The translations under genes and the position numbers were made by a program. Below the pieces are notes generated by a model, which was not told the DNA's origin, ran no database searches, and was given only the letters and a program-made list of their open reading frames with translations. A DNA stretch of 64,000 bases from NCBI GenBank assembly GCA_004764695.1, contig SMSO01000034.1, positions 1,257,501 through 1,321,500 of the forward strand. The letters are read 5' to 3'. Position 1 is the first letter of the stretch, and each line of letters begins with the position of its first letter. Below are positions 1 through 10,416 of this stretch, piece by piece. The DNA comes from Schizochytrium sp. TIO01 (lineage: Eukaryota > Sar > Bigyra > Thraustochytrida > Thraustochytriidae).

Positions 1-71
1 GCCTAGATTCACAAGTACACTAGTTACCTTGCCAGTATTGTTGACAAGTCCATAAGCAGCTACCCAGCCTT

Positions 72-1107
72 TCAGATTTCCCTCTTTCGCCCAGTGCCAA
101 ATTCAGGGTACTCCTCTGCCTTTCCAAACACAGGTGCAAGCACTTCACGCATTATTCCATCTACCATAAATCCTGTAAGACCCCAAATCGGAGGATTTTT
201 GCCAATTTCGAAGCGAGGCATTGACCAACGCCCAGACAGGTCCTCCATTGTTCTATGATCTGGATGAAGCAGATCCTCCACACGTACAGAAAAGCATTTT
301 TCCACCTCGACGCTAACCCCAGATGCATATTCGACTTGCTGGCGTGTGAGATCGCCGGGCTGGACATAACAAAGAACTGGTGTTACCATTGTACCAGTCA
401 CCGCACGAACCTTGTGCCATCGTGCGAGAGGCTTGCTTACGAAGCCAGTTTCCTCCTCTAGTTCCCTCACGCATGCCTGTTCTGGGGTTTCTCCAGCTTC
501 CAAGTGCCCTCCGGGAAATGAAACCTGCCCTGCGTGAGTGTTGACTGCCTGAGACCGCAAAGTCAGGAGTAAAGACGCCTCTCCATCAACATTGCACATT
601 GCCACGCAGGTTGCAGCCTCTGCAAGCGCCAACCACATCCGCAGTTGAATGGTGTTAATATTAAAAAAATAAAAAATAGAGAGAACGCTCAAGTTAGTTA
701 AACTTTGAGTTACATCTGGGCCAAGCCACAAATTATACCACTCAAGAGATATTAAGCCTACCCATCAAGTCTTATACACATATTTTCACTCAATGATAAC
801 TTGAGTTATGGTTGCTTTTTGTGCGTTTCATTTCCTTTGCTCTCAAGAACTGAAGCTGTTGCTTATACTCTCAGAATAGTATAAACCACAGCATCCATCT
901 AGGCTCCATGCATCTTCATCTGGTCTCGGGCTAAATCTGAAAAAGGGTCTTCCCGTGTCACGTACCTCTGTTCATGCGCCGTTCGTACTCCGCGGGATCT
1001 CTCTGCATCTTCCGAGGAATGGTTTTGTCATACCTGCGTCGAGGCAGCGCAAGGGCCACTTCGCGCAGTTTTGACAAGGTCTTCTCTGTGAAACACAGCT
1101 TCTCCAT
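72..1107 (-). CDS. Nudix hydrolase, CoA diphosphatase (NUDT7/8)-like, two exons
   Basis: Nudix hydrolases cleave nucleoside diphosphates linked to another group; this subtype probably acts on CoA or acyl-CoA. Exon 1 runs from ATG at 1107 to 966, then a consensus donor (GTACGT). Exon 2 runs 619 to 72 after a CTTGCAG acceptor. The 346-bp intron joins the exons in phase and gives 229 residues. The Nudix box is clear: GGHLEAGE, then RELEEETGF, matching GX5EX7REUXEEXGU. The preceding QVSFPGG and an N-terminal basic helix (KTIPRKMQRDPAEYERR) fit the CoA-hydrolase branch. The open frame upstream of exon 2 is intron sequence, so exon 2 alone would give a false N-terminus. No clear peroxisomal C-terminal tripeptide is present (it ends REI), so location is open. 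The gene is divergent from the GMC oxidoreductase. The family call is firm; the substrate is inferred. Confidence 0.85.
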
Positions 1108-1716
1108 CCTGGGAGACTGAGCAGACCTTCTAACCTAACGCTCCGATGCCCGTACCACTGCCCGTTGTTTGAGATATTGTTGCAAACGTTGGTGAACAAC
1201 ATGATTCGTTCATCAATGAATTCATTTCTTTCGGGCTCATTTCTTTTTTATTGCGTATGACGAATGTTTGTTTGCATAAGATGTGTCGCGATATCCTTTT
1301 CATGTAGAGTCATATAACCGAAGCTCTGAGGAAAGCTACAGTCCTGTAGTATAGACGTTTTACGAGCAGGCTAAACCTCTCTGGATTACAATTCCGCCAA
1401 GTGCCAGTTCACACCCTGCGCTGTTATGTGCTTGCCAAATTTGAGAGAATCTACTCTGTTTTCGTTCTTTTTTAGTTTAAAGAAGAAGAAAAAAGTCTAC
1501 CAATGTTTTATTATTTTCTTGGTTAAAGTGTTTTTGTTGTTGTTGTTCTTGATATTTTATTAGATATAAAAAGCGAAAAATGTGTCTTCTCAGCATTACG
1601 CTGCGGCGAAATCTGAGGTGCAGTCTACAATCTTGCTGCCGCTTGTATTTTTGTACAATACTGGAGAATTAATTCACTGCAGTAGAAGATCGAGCTAGGT
1701 GCAGCAAGTACCGGTC
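1108..1716. other. Divergent intergenic region
   Basis: This 609-bp stretch separates the starts of the Nudix and GMC genes and should hold both promoters. It is AT-rich, with T/A-rich runs near 1470-1570. The segment at 1345-1400 looked slightly tRNA-like but does not fold properly. I see no gene. Confidence 0.5.
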
Positions 1717-3147
1717 ATGTGCACAACACTGGCGGTGTTGGCAGCTGCGGCAGCAGCGTGTGCAGCCTGGATGGCAGGATTTCTGCAGAGTGGCAAGAAC
1801 GATTCAACACGCCGTGAAGGACGCGTGGAGTTTGATTATGTGGTTATTGGTGGCGGCCCAAGTGGATGCTATTTAGCGAGACTTCTTGCAGAAAGGTTTC
1901 CTTCGAGGTCTGTATGCGTCATTAATCGCGATGGCGATCCGCCCAAGTTATGGAAGACCTACTTCATTAATCTTGTGGGAGTAGCGATACCCTCGCTTGT
2001 CCCAAGTTTTGCATATCGTTTAAGATCACACAAACGCCAGTTCGCTAACTCCACATACATTGGTGGAAATACAAATATCAATGCCGCAGTTGGCCCAGTG
2101 CCAAGTTTGTGTGAGTTTGCAGAATGTGTAGGATCTGCACTCGCGGAGCACTATGAAGACTTTGTAAAGGGTCCTGAAATCCGCCGTGTGAGTCGCGACT
2201 GCCGCAGCGAAGTTGGCCTAGAGCGCCTTAGTAAGGACCTCAACGAGCTTGGTGTTCCTGGTAGTCGCATAAGGGTCTTCTCTGATGGGATGAAGCGCAT
2301 TCATCCGGTTGACTTCATCAAGAAGCAAAAGAACATCTCTGTAGTGGTTGCGCATGCGGATTGTCTCCGGCTACATCCTGACACTAAGGCTGTTCAGAGT
2401 GTTATGTGTGATGGGGGGAAACTTGAAATTGTATCTAGGAATCGTACATTCCTGTGCGCCGGGGCTCTTGAGTCTCCGAAACTTCTTATTCGCTCAGGAG
2501 TAGGACCTAAACATCTTGTAGAAGGTGTTGGTCGGAAGGGTGGCTCTATTAACAAAAGCATAACGCCACCTGTTCTCGTTGAAAATGAGCACATTGGGAG
2601 TAATCTCCAAGACCACTGGGTAGGTAGGGCCTCCGCAAAAGTGCCTGATGCTTACACCTATGCAACTCTCTACCCTCACATTCTTGGGTATAAACACCAA
2701 TTTAAGGATGTCGCAATGGGATTTGGTAAGCTACAGCTGTTGGGCAAAAATCTCATGAGTTTTGCGACAACGCGTTGCAAAAACCCGGGTTCCTTAGTAT
2801 TGACCGCCGATGGGGACCTTGAACCTTATTTGCCTATTGGTGTGGACGACATGAATGCCTATCACGAAAGTCTTGAAGAACTCATTCGCAAACTTGCTGT
2901 TCTGGGAATTCGGGTCAAACCAAAGGTTGGTCCACTCAGCCCAAACTGGCACTTATCATGCACACTTAGTATTGGCACCTGTGTAGATGAAACGACACTT
3001 GAGGTTAAAGGTGTCCCCGGTCTTCACGTTGCGGACGTGTCTATTCTACGCAACATTTCACCTATGAACACGCAAATGCTTTCATATGCCATCCCGTTCG
3101 CTCTTGTGGAACAGCTTGGATCTGAACTTGCCAAATCTGCAGAATAA
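1717..3147 (+). CDS. GMC-family FAD-dependent oxidoreductase, compact form
   Basis: GMC flavoproteins oxidise alcohols, sugars, choline or hydrocarbons using FAD. ATG at 1717 gives 476 residues; the open frame begins 18 bp earlier at a GTG, which I rejected. A hydrophobic Ala-rich segment (residues about 5-22) could be a signal anchor. The FAD-binding fold starts at residue 41 with VVIGGGPSG. YIGGNTNINAA (about 114-124) corresponds to the first GMC signature region, and the second signature is at about 248-262 (AGALESPKLLIRSGVGP). The expected catalytic His and Asn are seen as H412 (NWHLSCT) and N451 (SPMNTQM). At 476 residues it is shorter than the usual 550-650, with the loss in the central substrate-binding region, so the substrate cannot be guessed. 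It is convergent with the coiled-coil gene downstream. Confidence 0.82.
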   Translation: MCTTLAVLAAAAAACAAWMAGFLQSGKNDSTRREGRVEFDYVVIGGGPSGCYLARLLAERFPSRSVCVINRDGDPPKLWKTYFINLVGVAIPSLVPSFAYRLRSHKRQFANSTYIGGNTNINAAVGPVPSLCEFAECVGSALAEHYEDFVKGPEIRRVSRDCRSEVGLERLSKDLNELGVPGSRIRVFSDGMKRIHPVDFIKKQKNISVVVAHADCLRLHPDTKAVQSVMCDGGKLEIVSRNRTFLCAGALESPKLLIRSGVGPKHLVEGVGRKGGSINKSITPPVLVENEHIGSNLQDHWVGRASAKVPDAYTYATLYPHILGYKHQFKDVAMGFGKLQLLGKNLMSFATTRCKNPGSLVLTADGDLEPYLPIGVDDMNAYHESLEELIRKLAVLGIRVKPKVGPLSPNWHLSCTLSIGTCVDETTLEVKGVPGLHVADVSILRNISPMNTQMLSYAIPFALVEQLGSELAKSAE

Positions 3148-3567
3148 ACCAAACCTCCAAGAAAGGAGTTCATCTTTGGAGGCAACATAGACAGCATCTC
3201 GGTCTTGTTTACCATCTTTAATGTTAGAAAGTAGAACTGTTTTCACAAATTTCTCTCCCCTCACTGCTACAATTATTCATTTTGCTTCATCAGACACTCA
3301 CTACCTTATCGTTTTGCCATGCCTCATAAGCTGGAGTCAAGTATATGTTTGCAAGCCAACAAGAAGAAATCAAGAACTAGATCACGTATCGCGCAAAAGA
3401 TTATGAAAGACCCATAATAATGCTGGTTTACTTAGTTCCGGCGACGCAATTGGACGTGTATAGAAAAGAGGAAAAGGCTTTTTTAAGGTTAGATTGAATT
3501 TGTAAACATAAAAACAATACATTGGAGTAGAGAGGTACACTATCTAATAAAACTAGACCTTGCCCAC
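3148..3567. other. Convergent intergenic region
   Basis: These 420 bp lie between two convergent stop codons and would hold both 3' untranslated regions and poly(A) sites. AT-rich segments such as AATAAA-like sequence near 3545 read toward either gene. No ORF of interest is present. Confidence 0.4.
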
Positions 3568-6500
3568 TCACTTTCGCTTCAAGGCCGGACGTTTCGATCG
3601 GCGTTTCGCCCCAGGCAGTGATACGCTAGGCGCTACCTCGATTGACTGACTACCCATATTTGCTCGAGCAAGAGTCGTTCGTTTTGTCGACGCCCCCTGA
3701 GGAACTCGGCGTGGGCCACCCATTTGCCTCGCACGGTAATCGTCAGCTTCATGTAGAACGTCATCCACGCTCGGTCCACGGGATACTTGATACTCCTCTC
3801 CTTGATGCAGTCGTTGCCGTTGTTGCATTGACTTGGAGTTGGCTTCATACTCGAGTCTCTCTCGGCGAGCTCGAAGAATTCTAATTTTGCGCAATGAAAA
3901 ATCAAGCTCCAGTTCAACCTCAACAAGGTGGCGCTCGCGCTTGAGTTTTTGTGGAGAGGCAAGAGCATTGCTATTATTCTCCAGGTCGTCTTCATTGTCT
4001 TGAAACTCAGGGTCTGTTTCAGAATCGACCAATTTAGCGAACTCACGTTGAAGAAACCCCATGCGAGATCGAAATAAGGTTTCTGGTTTGGAATTTACGA
4101 AAAGAGACTCCCGCTCCTCGTCCAATGCCTTATACTCCTGCCGAATAACTCGCAATTCTTCTTCTGGAAAGTAATTAAAAGCCGCCATAGACTCCAATTC
4201 TTTTACAACCTGGGTCTCTGCCGCGCATACCATTTCCGCAAGCTCCAGTTCAACCGCAGAAAGGCGCTCACGATTTTCGCTCGCCCTCATTAGATCCGCA
4301 GCAAGGAGTGGTGACTTTGAATTGTTCGAAGAGGAAGAAGATTTGCGACGCGGTTTAGAGGTGTTCGCAGCTCGAGCACAAAACCCTCTCACTGTTGTTG
4401 CTAGCTTATTTGTCAGGAGCTCAGAAACGAGTGAGCTCGCTTTAATAACAGCTCCATGGTCTGTCTTCTTGCGAAGGGCCTCCAGCGACTGACGAGGCAA
4501 GTGACGTTTAATATCTTGTGTGGAGTTATTCTCATTAGCCATCAAACCTTCGTATACAGTTACATGGTGGCTACAAAGCCCTAAAGCATTGTCCTCGGCA
4601 CGAAGTGCATTACAAGCTCGCCATAGGCATGAATGTGTCAGTACATCAGCTGGTGCTGCCTCCGTTTGGAAATGGGACTCCGGGTTTTCGAGTAAATCTG
4701 TCTCAGGTACGCAACGTAGCAGGTATGCATGATGTGGTCGTGCCTTAGTTTCTCCGTCCTCAAATGGTGTCGAATCTTGGCCGTCACCTCCAATGAGACC
4801 ATTCACAGGTACCTGTCGGCCAAGAGTGTTACGTCTGGTTCCTGGTGCTACGTTGCTAGCTCGCCTCTCTCTCATTGATCCCACCGTTGACGAGGTCCCA
4901 GAAGCGCGATTGCGAGCAGGGAATACAACACTGTAACAAGCCTTTTCTTCAGCCAAAGTCAAAGCAGACTGCACTGACGATAACTCATTAGCACGAACAA
5001 CAAAGCTGCGTACCAACTCCTCTACAGCTTCCACAGGTATAGGCACGAGTTGAATCTCTCCCAAATTTGGATTATCACCCTGACTAACAATACACGAGTC
5101 TTTCGCATTCTGTACTGGCATTGCCACATACAATTGGCGAAGTGATTCATGCGCAATTTGACCGTAAATATTTCGTAGCGTCGCACGGTCCTCGGCAGAA
5201 AAGCTTCGACTACTGATCTCCCAGAATTGATGAGTTCCAAGCAGCTCACGAACAGTTGCTGGAGCAAAGTGAAATTGTGGATTTGAAGTGATGTATACAT
5301 CAGGGCACGCTGCAACAGCTCGAGAAACATCCAGGTCCTTCAGTTGAGACAGGGAGTAATGCTTTCGATGCCTTCCTTCAGCCCGAATGACACGAATCCC
5401 GTTTGTGGGCCATTGCTTGCTGTATTCTGCATCTTGAGTGGGCTCCGACACAGGCTTTAGATATTCTGAATCTGAGTCTTTCACTTGGTATATAGACCCA
5501 AGTGTTGTGCAGCGGTCGTCCTTTGGCCCATGATGTGAGAGTCGCTCTTCCAAACAAAAATAGACTCGCAAATCTATAGGGGCTTGGCCATGAGATGGCC
5601 AGAGCAACCACGAAAAAACACGTGCTGACAACAACAAGCTCTGCTCACTACCGGCAACACGACGAGTATGGCGAACTGACCGTCTAACAAATCCTAGTTT
5701 GCCAGGCGGGGAAGTTGGTGAAGATTGCCGTGACCTACGCGGCATGCCACTTGAATCTTTGGCCTCATCGCCGGACTCCCCGCCCTGTAATAAGGTATCA
5801 ATAACCAGTGGGCATTTGCTACGAATACCCGCATCTCCGAAAAGTGAACCCAATACTGATTTTAAGTCTCCAGCTTCGTCAGCAAGGATGGTTTCGCGGC
5901 GCAACAGCTCCGCGGGTCCTCCTCGGGGCGGAACAGAGGTTCGGACAGAGCTTCCTGATGCTGGTTTAGCCAACCTTGGCGTATAGGAGACACTTGCAAC
6001 ACGTTCCACGCAGAGTTCATTATCAATTTTTTCAATTGCATCCTGACATAAATTCCATGTAGCTTTATGTTTGCTTTTTGTCTTTGGTGCTGCATATTCC
6101 TTTAAGGAAAGAGCACCAAGAGAATCCTCCTCAAGTCGTCGCAGAAGTAGTTTCCATTGCAACGTTTCACTTGTTCGGTCCAACTTATCACGCAACATTG
6201 CGTCTCTAAAATGAACACACAAACGCGCGCGTTCGAGGGTTTTTTCAGCTTCTCCAAGGCATTCAAACACGAGTTCTTGAAGACGGCGTGTAGCTGTAGC
6301 CTCTTGATTACGAACTCTGCGCTCAAATGCATTTTTACGCAAGCGCTGACGTGCAATGGCAGCATCTACATCTGCATCAAATTGTCTAGACCTTGTTTTC
6401 AATTCGTCGATATATGTCTCACGGCGCTTTCGTAAACTTGTGAATGTCTGATCCATACTGCGTATACGCGCCTGTGCAGTTTCGCGAACTCTCCTGAGCT

Positions 6501-6879
6501 CTCGTTGTGAGCTTTCGCGATCGATAGATGACACCAGCACTTCATCAAATGAAGAGAACCCTGCATCTTGCATACCAAATGCTGACACCTTTTCCTGAAT
6601 GTCCTGAAGCCCTTTAGGATTCGCGTGTGCTCTTGCCCGTAGTCGGGCGCCCATGCCTTCCAAAGCTGTCATGAAATTATCGGAACCCATTGTGGAGGCC
6701 TCGACTCGCGCAGACGCTTCATCGTCCTCTGTACCTAGGATTGAGTTCGGGTCTTGCTGTGTTTCAAGGGGGATGGACCTCTCCTCTTCTTGTGAAAACG
6801 GCCTACCTGATTCAGGAGGAGTGTGAAGTCCAGTGTTGGCCAAGGACCTATGTCCTAGGCCATCGCGCGGACTCCTCAT
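3568..6879 (-). CDS. Large coiled-coil protein of unknown function
   Basis: A single uninterrupted frame of 1103 residues starts at ATG 6879. I do not recognise the family. The N-terminus (1-60) is polar and probably disordered. Residues about 120-270 are rich in Arg, Glu, Leu and Gln and look like a long coiled coil. A low-complexity Ser/Arg/Pro section follows. A folded-looking central region (about 400-640) contains hydrophobic stretches such as RVFSWLLWPS and DLRVYFCLEERL. Another disordered stretch with a Ser/Asn run (about 840-860) precedes a second coiled coil (about 880-1040). The C-terminus is very basic (RRSKRPALKRK) and could be a nuclear signal or tubulin/DNA-binding tail. There is no signal peptide or TM segment. 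Such architecture is common in cytoskeletal, centrosomal or flagellar proteins, but that is only a guess. Coding is supported by frame length and biased composition. Confidence 0.75.
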   Translation of the reverse strand: MRSPRDGLGHRSLANTGLHTPPESGRPFSQEEERSIPLETQQDPNSILGTEDDEASARVEASTMGSDNFMTALEGMGARLRARAHANPKGLQDIQEKVSAFGMQDAGFSSFDEVLVSSIDRESSQRELRRVRETAQARIRSMDQTFTSLRKRRETYIDELKTRSRQFDADVDAAIARQRLRKNAFERRVRNQEATATRRLQELVFECLGEAEKTLERARLCVHFRDAMLRDKLDRTSETLQWKLLLRRLEEDSLGALSLKEYAAPKTKSKHKATWNLCQDAIEKIDNELCVERVASVSYTPRLAKPASGSSVRTSVPPRGGPAELLRRETILADEAGDLKSVLGSLFGDAGIRSKCPLVIDTLLQGGESGDEAKDSSGMPRRSRQSSPTSPPGKLGFVRRSVRHTRRVAGSEQSLLLSARVFSWLLWPSHGQAPIDLRVYFCLEERLSHHGPKDDRCTTLGSIYQVKDSDSEYLKPVSEPTQDAEYSKQWPTNGIRVIRAEGRHRKHYSLSQLKDLDVSRAVAACPDVYITSNPQFHFAPATVRELLGTHQFWEISSRSFSAEDRATLRNIYGQIAHESLRQLYVAMPVQNAKDSCIVSQGDNPNLGEIQLVPIPVEAVEELVRSFVVRANELSSVQSALTLAEEKACYSVVFPARNRASGTSSTVGSMRERRASNVAPGTRRNTLGRQVPVNGLIGGDGQDSTPFEDGETKARPHHAYLLRCVPETDLLENPESHFQTEAAPADVLTHSCLWRACNALRAEDNALGLCSHHVTVYEGLMANENNSTQDIKRHLPRQSLEALRKKTDHGAVIKASSLVSELLTNKLATTVRGFCARAANTSKPRRKSSSSSNNSKSPLLAADLMRASENRERLSAVELELAEMVCAAETQVVKELESMAAFNYFPEEELRVIRQEYKALDEERESLFVNSKPETLFRSRMGFLQREFAKLVDSETDPEFQDNEDDLENNSNALASPQKLKRERHLVEVELELDFSLRKIRILRARRERLEYEANSKSMQQRQRLHQGEEYQVSRGPSVDDVLHEADDYRARQMGGPRRVPQGASTKRTTLARANMGSQSIEVAPSVSLPGAKRRSKRPALKRK

Positions 6880-7344
6880 TGCGCGAGAACCTCGCCAGGA
6901 GCTCCGACTTTGGTCGTCTCTGTGCGAAAGTAAACAAACAAAATTATTACTTTCTTTGGTGGCCGTTAGACAATGAGAACGCCTTATTAGAAAATAAAAT
7001 TAAGATAAAGAAGAATTACAAAATCAGCTGAGCACAGACAGGCCTTGCATATTTCGTAATGCTTTGATAAGAATCTCGGCTCAGTAAGCGAGGTAAGGTG
7101 TTGAGGATGGCAGACGCAGTGAATTCTTAAGCCTTCCACGAGTGGCAGCCCAAGCAGCGAGCAATCGCCTATTGCTATATTTCTATATATTTTTTTTTTA
7201 AAAAGACCTTTTTAAGAATTAGATACATCACTCGAGCGCTGCCTCCTAAGCATAGTCCAAGTGGGTGTCAAATGAGACCCACGGCTGGGAGGAGTGAGCA
7301 CTCGAGCAGAGAGGCATATGATCTTTGTTTATAGATATTATAAT
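6880..7344. other. Intergenic region between two minus-strand genes
   Basis: These 465 bp contain the promoter of the coiled-coil gene and the 3' end of the aminopeptidase gene. There is an A-rich run near 7000-7020 and a TATATATTTTTTTTTTAAAA-like AT tract near 7180-7205. No gene is seen. Confidence 0.4.
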
Positions 7345-8934
7345 CTATTGGGAAGCAGGAGGGTTGATAATATGGTGAACAAGGGTCGCAACGCCGAAAC
7401 CGGTGCCAGTACCTGCAGCCGAATCCCAGACGGGGCCCGCAATGTCGAGATGAGCCCACGAAACCTTTTCGTGATTGATAAAGCGATGAAGAAACAGAGC
7501 AGCGGTGATAGAGCCGCCAGCACGTGTGCCAGTGTTCTTGAGATCAGCAATGTGGCTCTTAAGTTGCTTGGCATACGAATGCTGGAGAGGAAGTTGCCAG
7601 ACGTTCTCACCTGCAGCGCCAGCACTAGCAAGCAAGTTATTAGCAAACGCAGCCTTATCAGCAAACAAACCAGCAGTTTCCTCTCCAAGGGCAATGATGC
7701 AGGCACCCGTGAGGGTCGCAACATCGATTATTTCCTCAGCTCCTTGAGCTTGCGCGTACAAGAGAGCGTCGGCAAGAGCAAGGCGGCCTTCAGCGTCTGT
7801 GTTATTGATCTCCACTGTGGTGCCATCCGAAGCTGTAAGAACGGAGCCAGGCAACATTGCGTTCGAAGAGACCAGGTTCTCGCATGCAGGCACGATGAAA
7901 TCAACCTGTAGACTGCTGGGTTGGAGAGCCGCAATAGACTCGGCAGTACCAATAGTTGCCGCAGCACCACCCATATCGAATTTCATCACGTCAATCATGG
8001 AAGCCTCTCCAATCTTAAGATTGTAGCCACCAGAATCAAAGGTCACACCCTTACCGACAACAGCAATCCGGCGAGGCTTCTCCGTGGCACCACTTACAAC
8101 GTCAGGGGACTGGTAGCGTAAGTGGATCAGTTGGGGAGGATTAATTGATCCGCGTCCAACACCAAGGAAGAGCTGCATGCCGTGGTCGCCGTAAGAGGCG
8201 CATTCCTCCGCACTCATTGTCTTGCACTCAAGCAGGTCACTTCCGTGAGCAATGCGCTCGGCGTAAGCGGCTAGTGAGGTTGGGTTGAGGAAATTGGGGG
8301 GCGAATTCACAAGCTCAAGAGCTGTACGCGCGCCATGTGCAACGGCGGTGCCTTGAATGAGACCTTTGGAGCTGGCACCTGCCAGGTGAATGGCGACATC
8401 GTCGGATTTTGCCTTGGGAAGCTGCTTGATTGCACGTGCCGACATGAAACGTCTGTCAGGCGTCGCGCGGGTAAGAACAGCAGATACCAGAGCACTAGTC
8501 TGGATGTCATCAAGATCCAGAACAGAGACTGAAGGCTTCGAAGAAGAAGAAGAAGTGGAGGTCTTGGACTCGCCGAGAACAACAAGACCGACCTTTTCAA
8601 GAGATCTCCACGTGAGGCCAGCAGCGGCCTGAAGTCCAAAGGTCCGCAGCTGAGTTGCCGAAGGCATACCGTCCGAGGAGCGGCCGAGGCCTACCAACAG
8701 TACCTGCGTTGTCGACCCCTTGTTACCATGAGAAAGGTGCAGGACGAGGGACTGGCCTTGCTTTCCGGTGAAGCCAGCCGCCTCGCATTCCTGCACCAGC
8801 GACGTTCCCCCTAACGCAGCACCGAGCTCCGCCAGGGCGCCGCCGGCAACGCCTATGTTTGCGATACGAGCGGTTCCCAAGCGGAAGTTAGCTAGCAGAG
8901 TTAATACAAATAACGCACCCTCGAACACAGTCAC
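7345..8934 (-). CDS. M17 leucyl aminopeptidase; 5' end unresolved
   Basis: M17 enzymes remove N-terminal residues, preferring Leu, with a two-metal centre in a hexamer. The frame encodes the whole catalytic domain: GKGVTFDSGG (metal-binding Lys and Asp), Lys in YNLK, MKFDMGGAA (metal-binding Asp) and the family signature NNTDAEGRL with metal-binding Asp and Glu plus catalytic Arg. An N-terminal domain ending VLLVGLG precedes it. A Ser run (TSTSSSSSKP) lies in the linker. The frame is open from about 8991 to the stop but has no ATG before the internal Met-90, which would delete the N-terminal domain. The 8934 start is a GTG. A short upstream exon is therefore likely. The acceptor TTAACTCTGCTAG at about 8890 is a candidate, but I found no in-phase partner exon. 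No organelle signal can be judged without the true start. Confidence 0.9.
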   Translation of the reverse strand: MTVFEGALFVLTLLANFRLGTARIANIGVAGGALAELGAALGGTSLVQECEAAGFTGKQGQSLVLHLSHGNKGSTTQVLLVGLGRSSDGMPSATQLRTFGLQAAAGLTWRSLEKVGLVVLGESKTSTSSSSSKPSVSVLDLDDIQTSALVSAVLTRATPDRRFMSARAIKQLPKAKSDDVAIHLAGASSKGLIQGTAVAHGARTALELVNSPPNFLNPTSLAAYAERIAHGSDLLECKTMSAEECASYGDHGMQLFLGVGRGSINPPQLIHLRYQSPDVVSGATEKPRRIAVVGKGVTFDSGGYNLKIGEASMIDVMKFDMGGAAATIGTAESIAALQPSSLQVDFIVPACENLVSSNAMLPGSVLTASDGTTVEINNTDAEGRLALADALLYAQAQGAEEIIDVATLTGACIIALGEETAGLFADKAAFANNLLASAGAAGENVWQLPLQHSYAKQLKSHIADLKNTGTRAGGSITAALFLHRFINHEKVSWAHLDIAGPVWDSAAGTGTGFGVATLVHHIINPPASQ

Positions 8935-10416
8935 AGCGACACGAGCAGGGAAGGGAGCAAGGTAAGGAGCATACCGAGAGACACAAAGATTACGTTAAAA
9001 GATCTCGGTAAACCGGAGATCTAAATAATGAACCGTCTTCCATCCCTACTAGCAGAGTCTTTTTTTATTTTGTTTTTTTGGCTCATTCATTCAACCACGC
9101 ATCACACAGCAACAGCAGCAGCAACCTATACGCATACTATATCAAAAACAAACTAACCCTAAATTTACCAAGTTGCTGCTGTAATGCTGCTGCCGTTTGA
9201 TTGTTTGTTTTATTTTTTGTTTCATTCTTTGATGCGAGAGGTATAATTGTATGTAATGAGCGTGTATGTCTGCTAGTTTGGGTATAAGTACATCCCCAAC
9301 CCCCTTCCCCCTCCATCGCCGCTGTCTCTATTCCCGAGGCCGCGCAGCCGTTGATTCAAATCCAAACCTAAGCACGACGCAACGTGGCTCATGAGATACA
9401 TCGAGGATGTACATACATAATAAGTCAGTGCATGCAGGAACAGGTTCTTGATTGTTACGAGAGAGAGCAATAGCAAAGCTCGCCATGGAATAGATAATCA
9501 ATTATCATCTCTACGACGCTCCTTGCAAATCACCCATGACCTTCAATCAAGAATTCAACCCTGGATCCACTGACAAATGCCTCGCCCGCCAATCCCGAGA
9601 TTGACTTCAAATCAATAGCTGTCGTCCATCCAATATTCTCTCGCTCGCTGACTGCCTAGTCACCCGCCTGCTTTACTGCGTGCATGCCTGCCCCAAGAAT
9701 GCCTTCTACATTTGTCTCCCCACCACACCCCGAGAGCCCTCAGATCCTGTTAGTATCTCTACTATCAGAGCTCTGAGCCCACAGAGTGGCAAAGATGCAA
9801 ATGCCCAACATCATCCGGGCAGTCCGACTGGCAGACTCACAGTAAACCTTAAGACGGGCTCGTAGACTCCCGACACCCCGCGGGAGTGCCTCCTCCTCTC
9901 CTCAACCGACCTGAACAGCATGTCACTTTCCGCGTGTTTATGAAGTTGAGACCAGAGAAGAACCTGAGTTCAAAACTGACCTCTGTCTTAGTCCATTCCT
10001 AGTGGTGTGAGCAGCACGAGTTGCGAGCCCGAGACCAATTGCTCAATCAACAAACTCAAGCAATCGACCGCGTAGCACGCGACCAAGCAACTAGGCCCAC
10101 GCACAAGAGAATGTAAGCTTGCGTGAACCCCCACTGTGTCAAATGACCCTCTGTTTACTACAGAACCCTCAATGCACTTTGTGGTAGCCAAACGATCATC
10201 GTTATGCTCGCTTTCGAAGTTATCATAAAAGACACTCCATGAGACTGGAGACAATTTGGGCTATTACCGGCATGGGCAGGGGATCCGTAGCTAATTGAAG
10301 GCCCTCAGCGAGGCAGGAGTTCATACAGGCTTTCGTGGATTAGGGCGCGGTGATTCACACTGACAGTTCGGAGTATTAAAAGGAGAAGAGAAGAGGAGAA
10401 GGCCGTCGAGCATTAA
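8935..10416. other. Intergenic region, probably with the missing aminopeptidase exon
   Basis: These 1.5 kb should hold the aminopeptidase promoter and its missing first coding exon. A short ATG frame at 8972 gives a 13-residue hydrophobic peptide and then a stop; it could be a uORF. CAG-rich words occur at 9109-9125. The 9280-10400 part has no convincing ORF on either strand. Confidence 0.4.

Noticed and set aside
1345-1400. tRNA-like segment with TAGTATAGAC and GGATTACAATTCC
   Set aside because: The T-loop lacks TTC-Pu-A, the stems do not pair and there is no proper acceptor stem.
7294-7911. 205-residue plus-strand ORF antisense to the aminopeptidase
   Set aside because: The aminopeptidase has all family motifs on the other strand; this frame has none.
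8934-8934. GTG as a real start of the aminopeptidase
   Set aside because: Non-AUG starts at frame edges are routine artefacts of open frames in this window; several other genes here have an ATG just downstream of such edges, so a missing exon is more likely.
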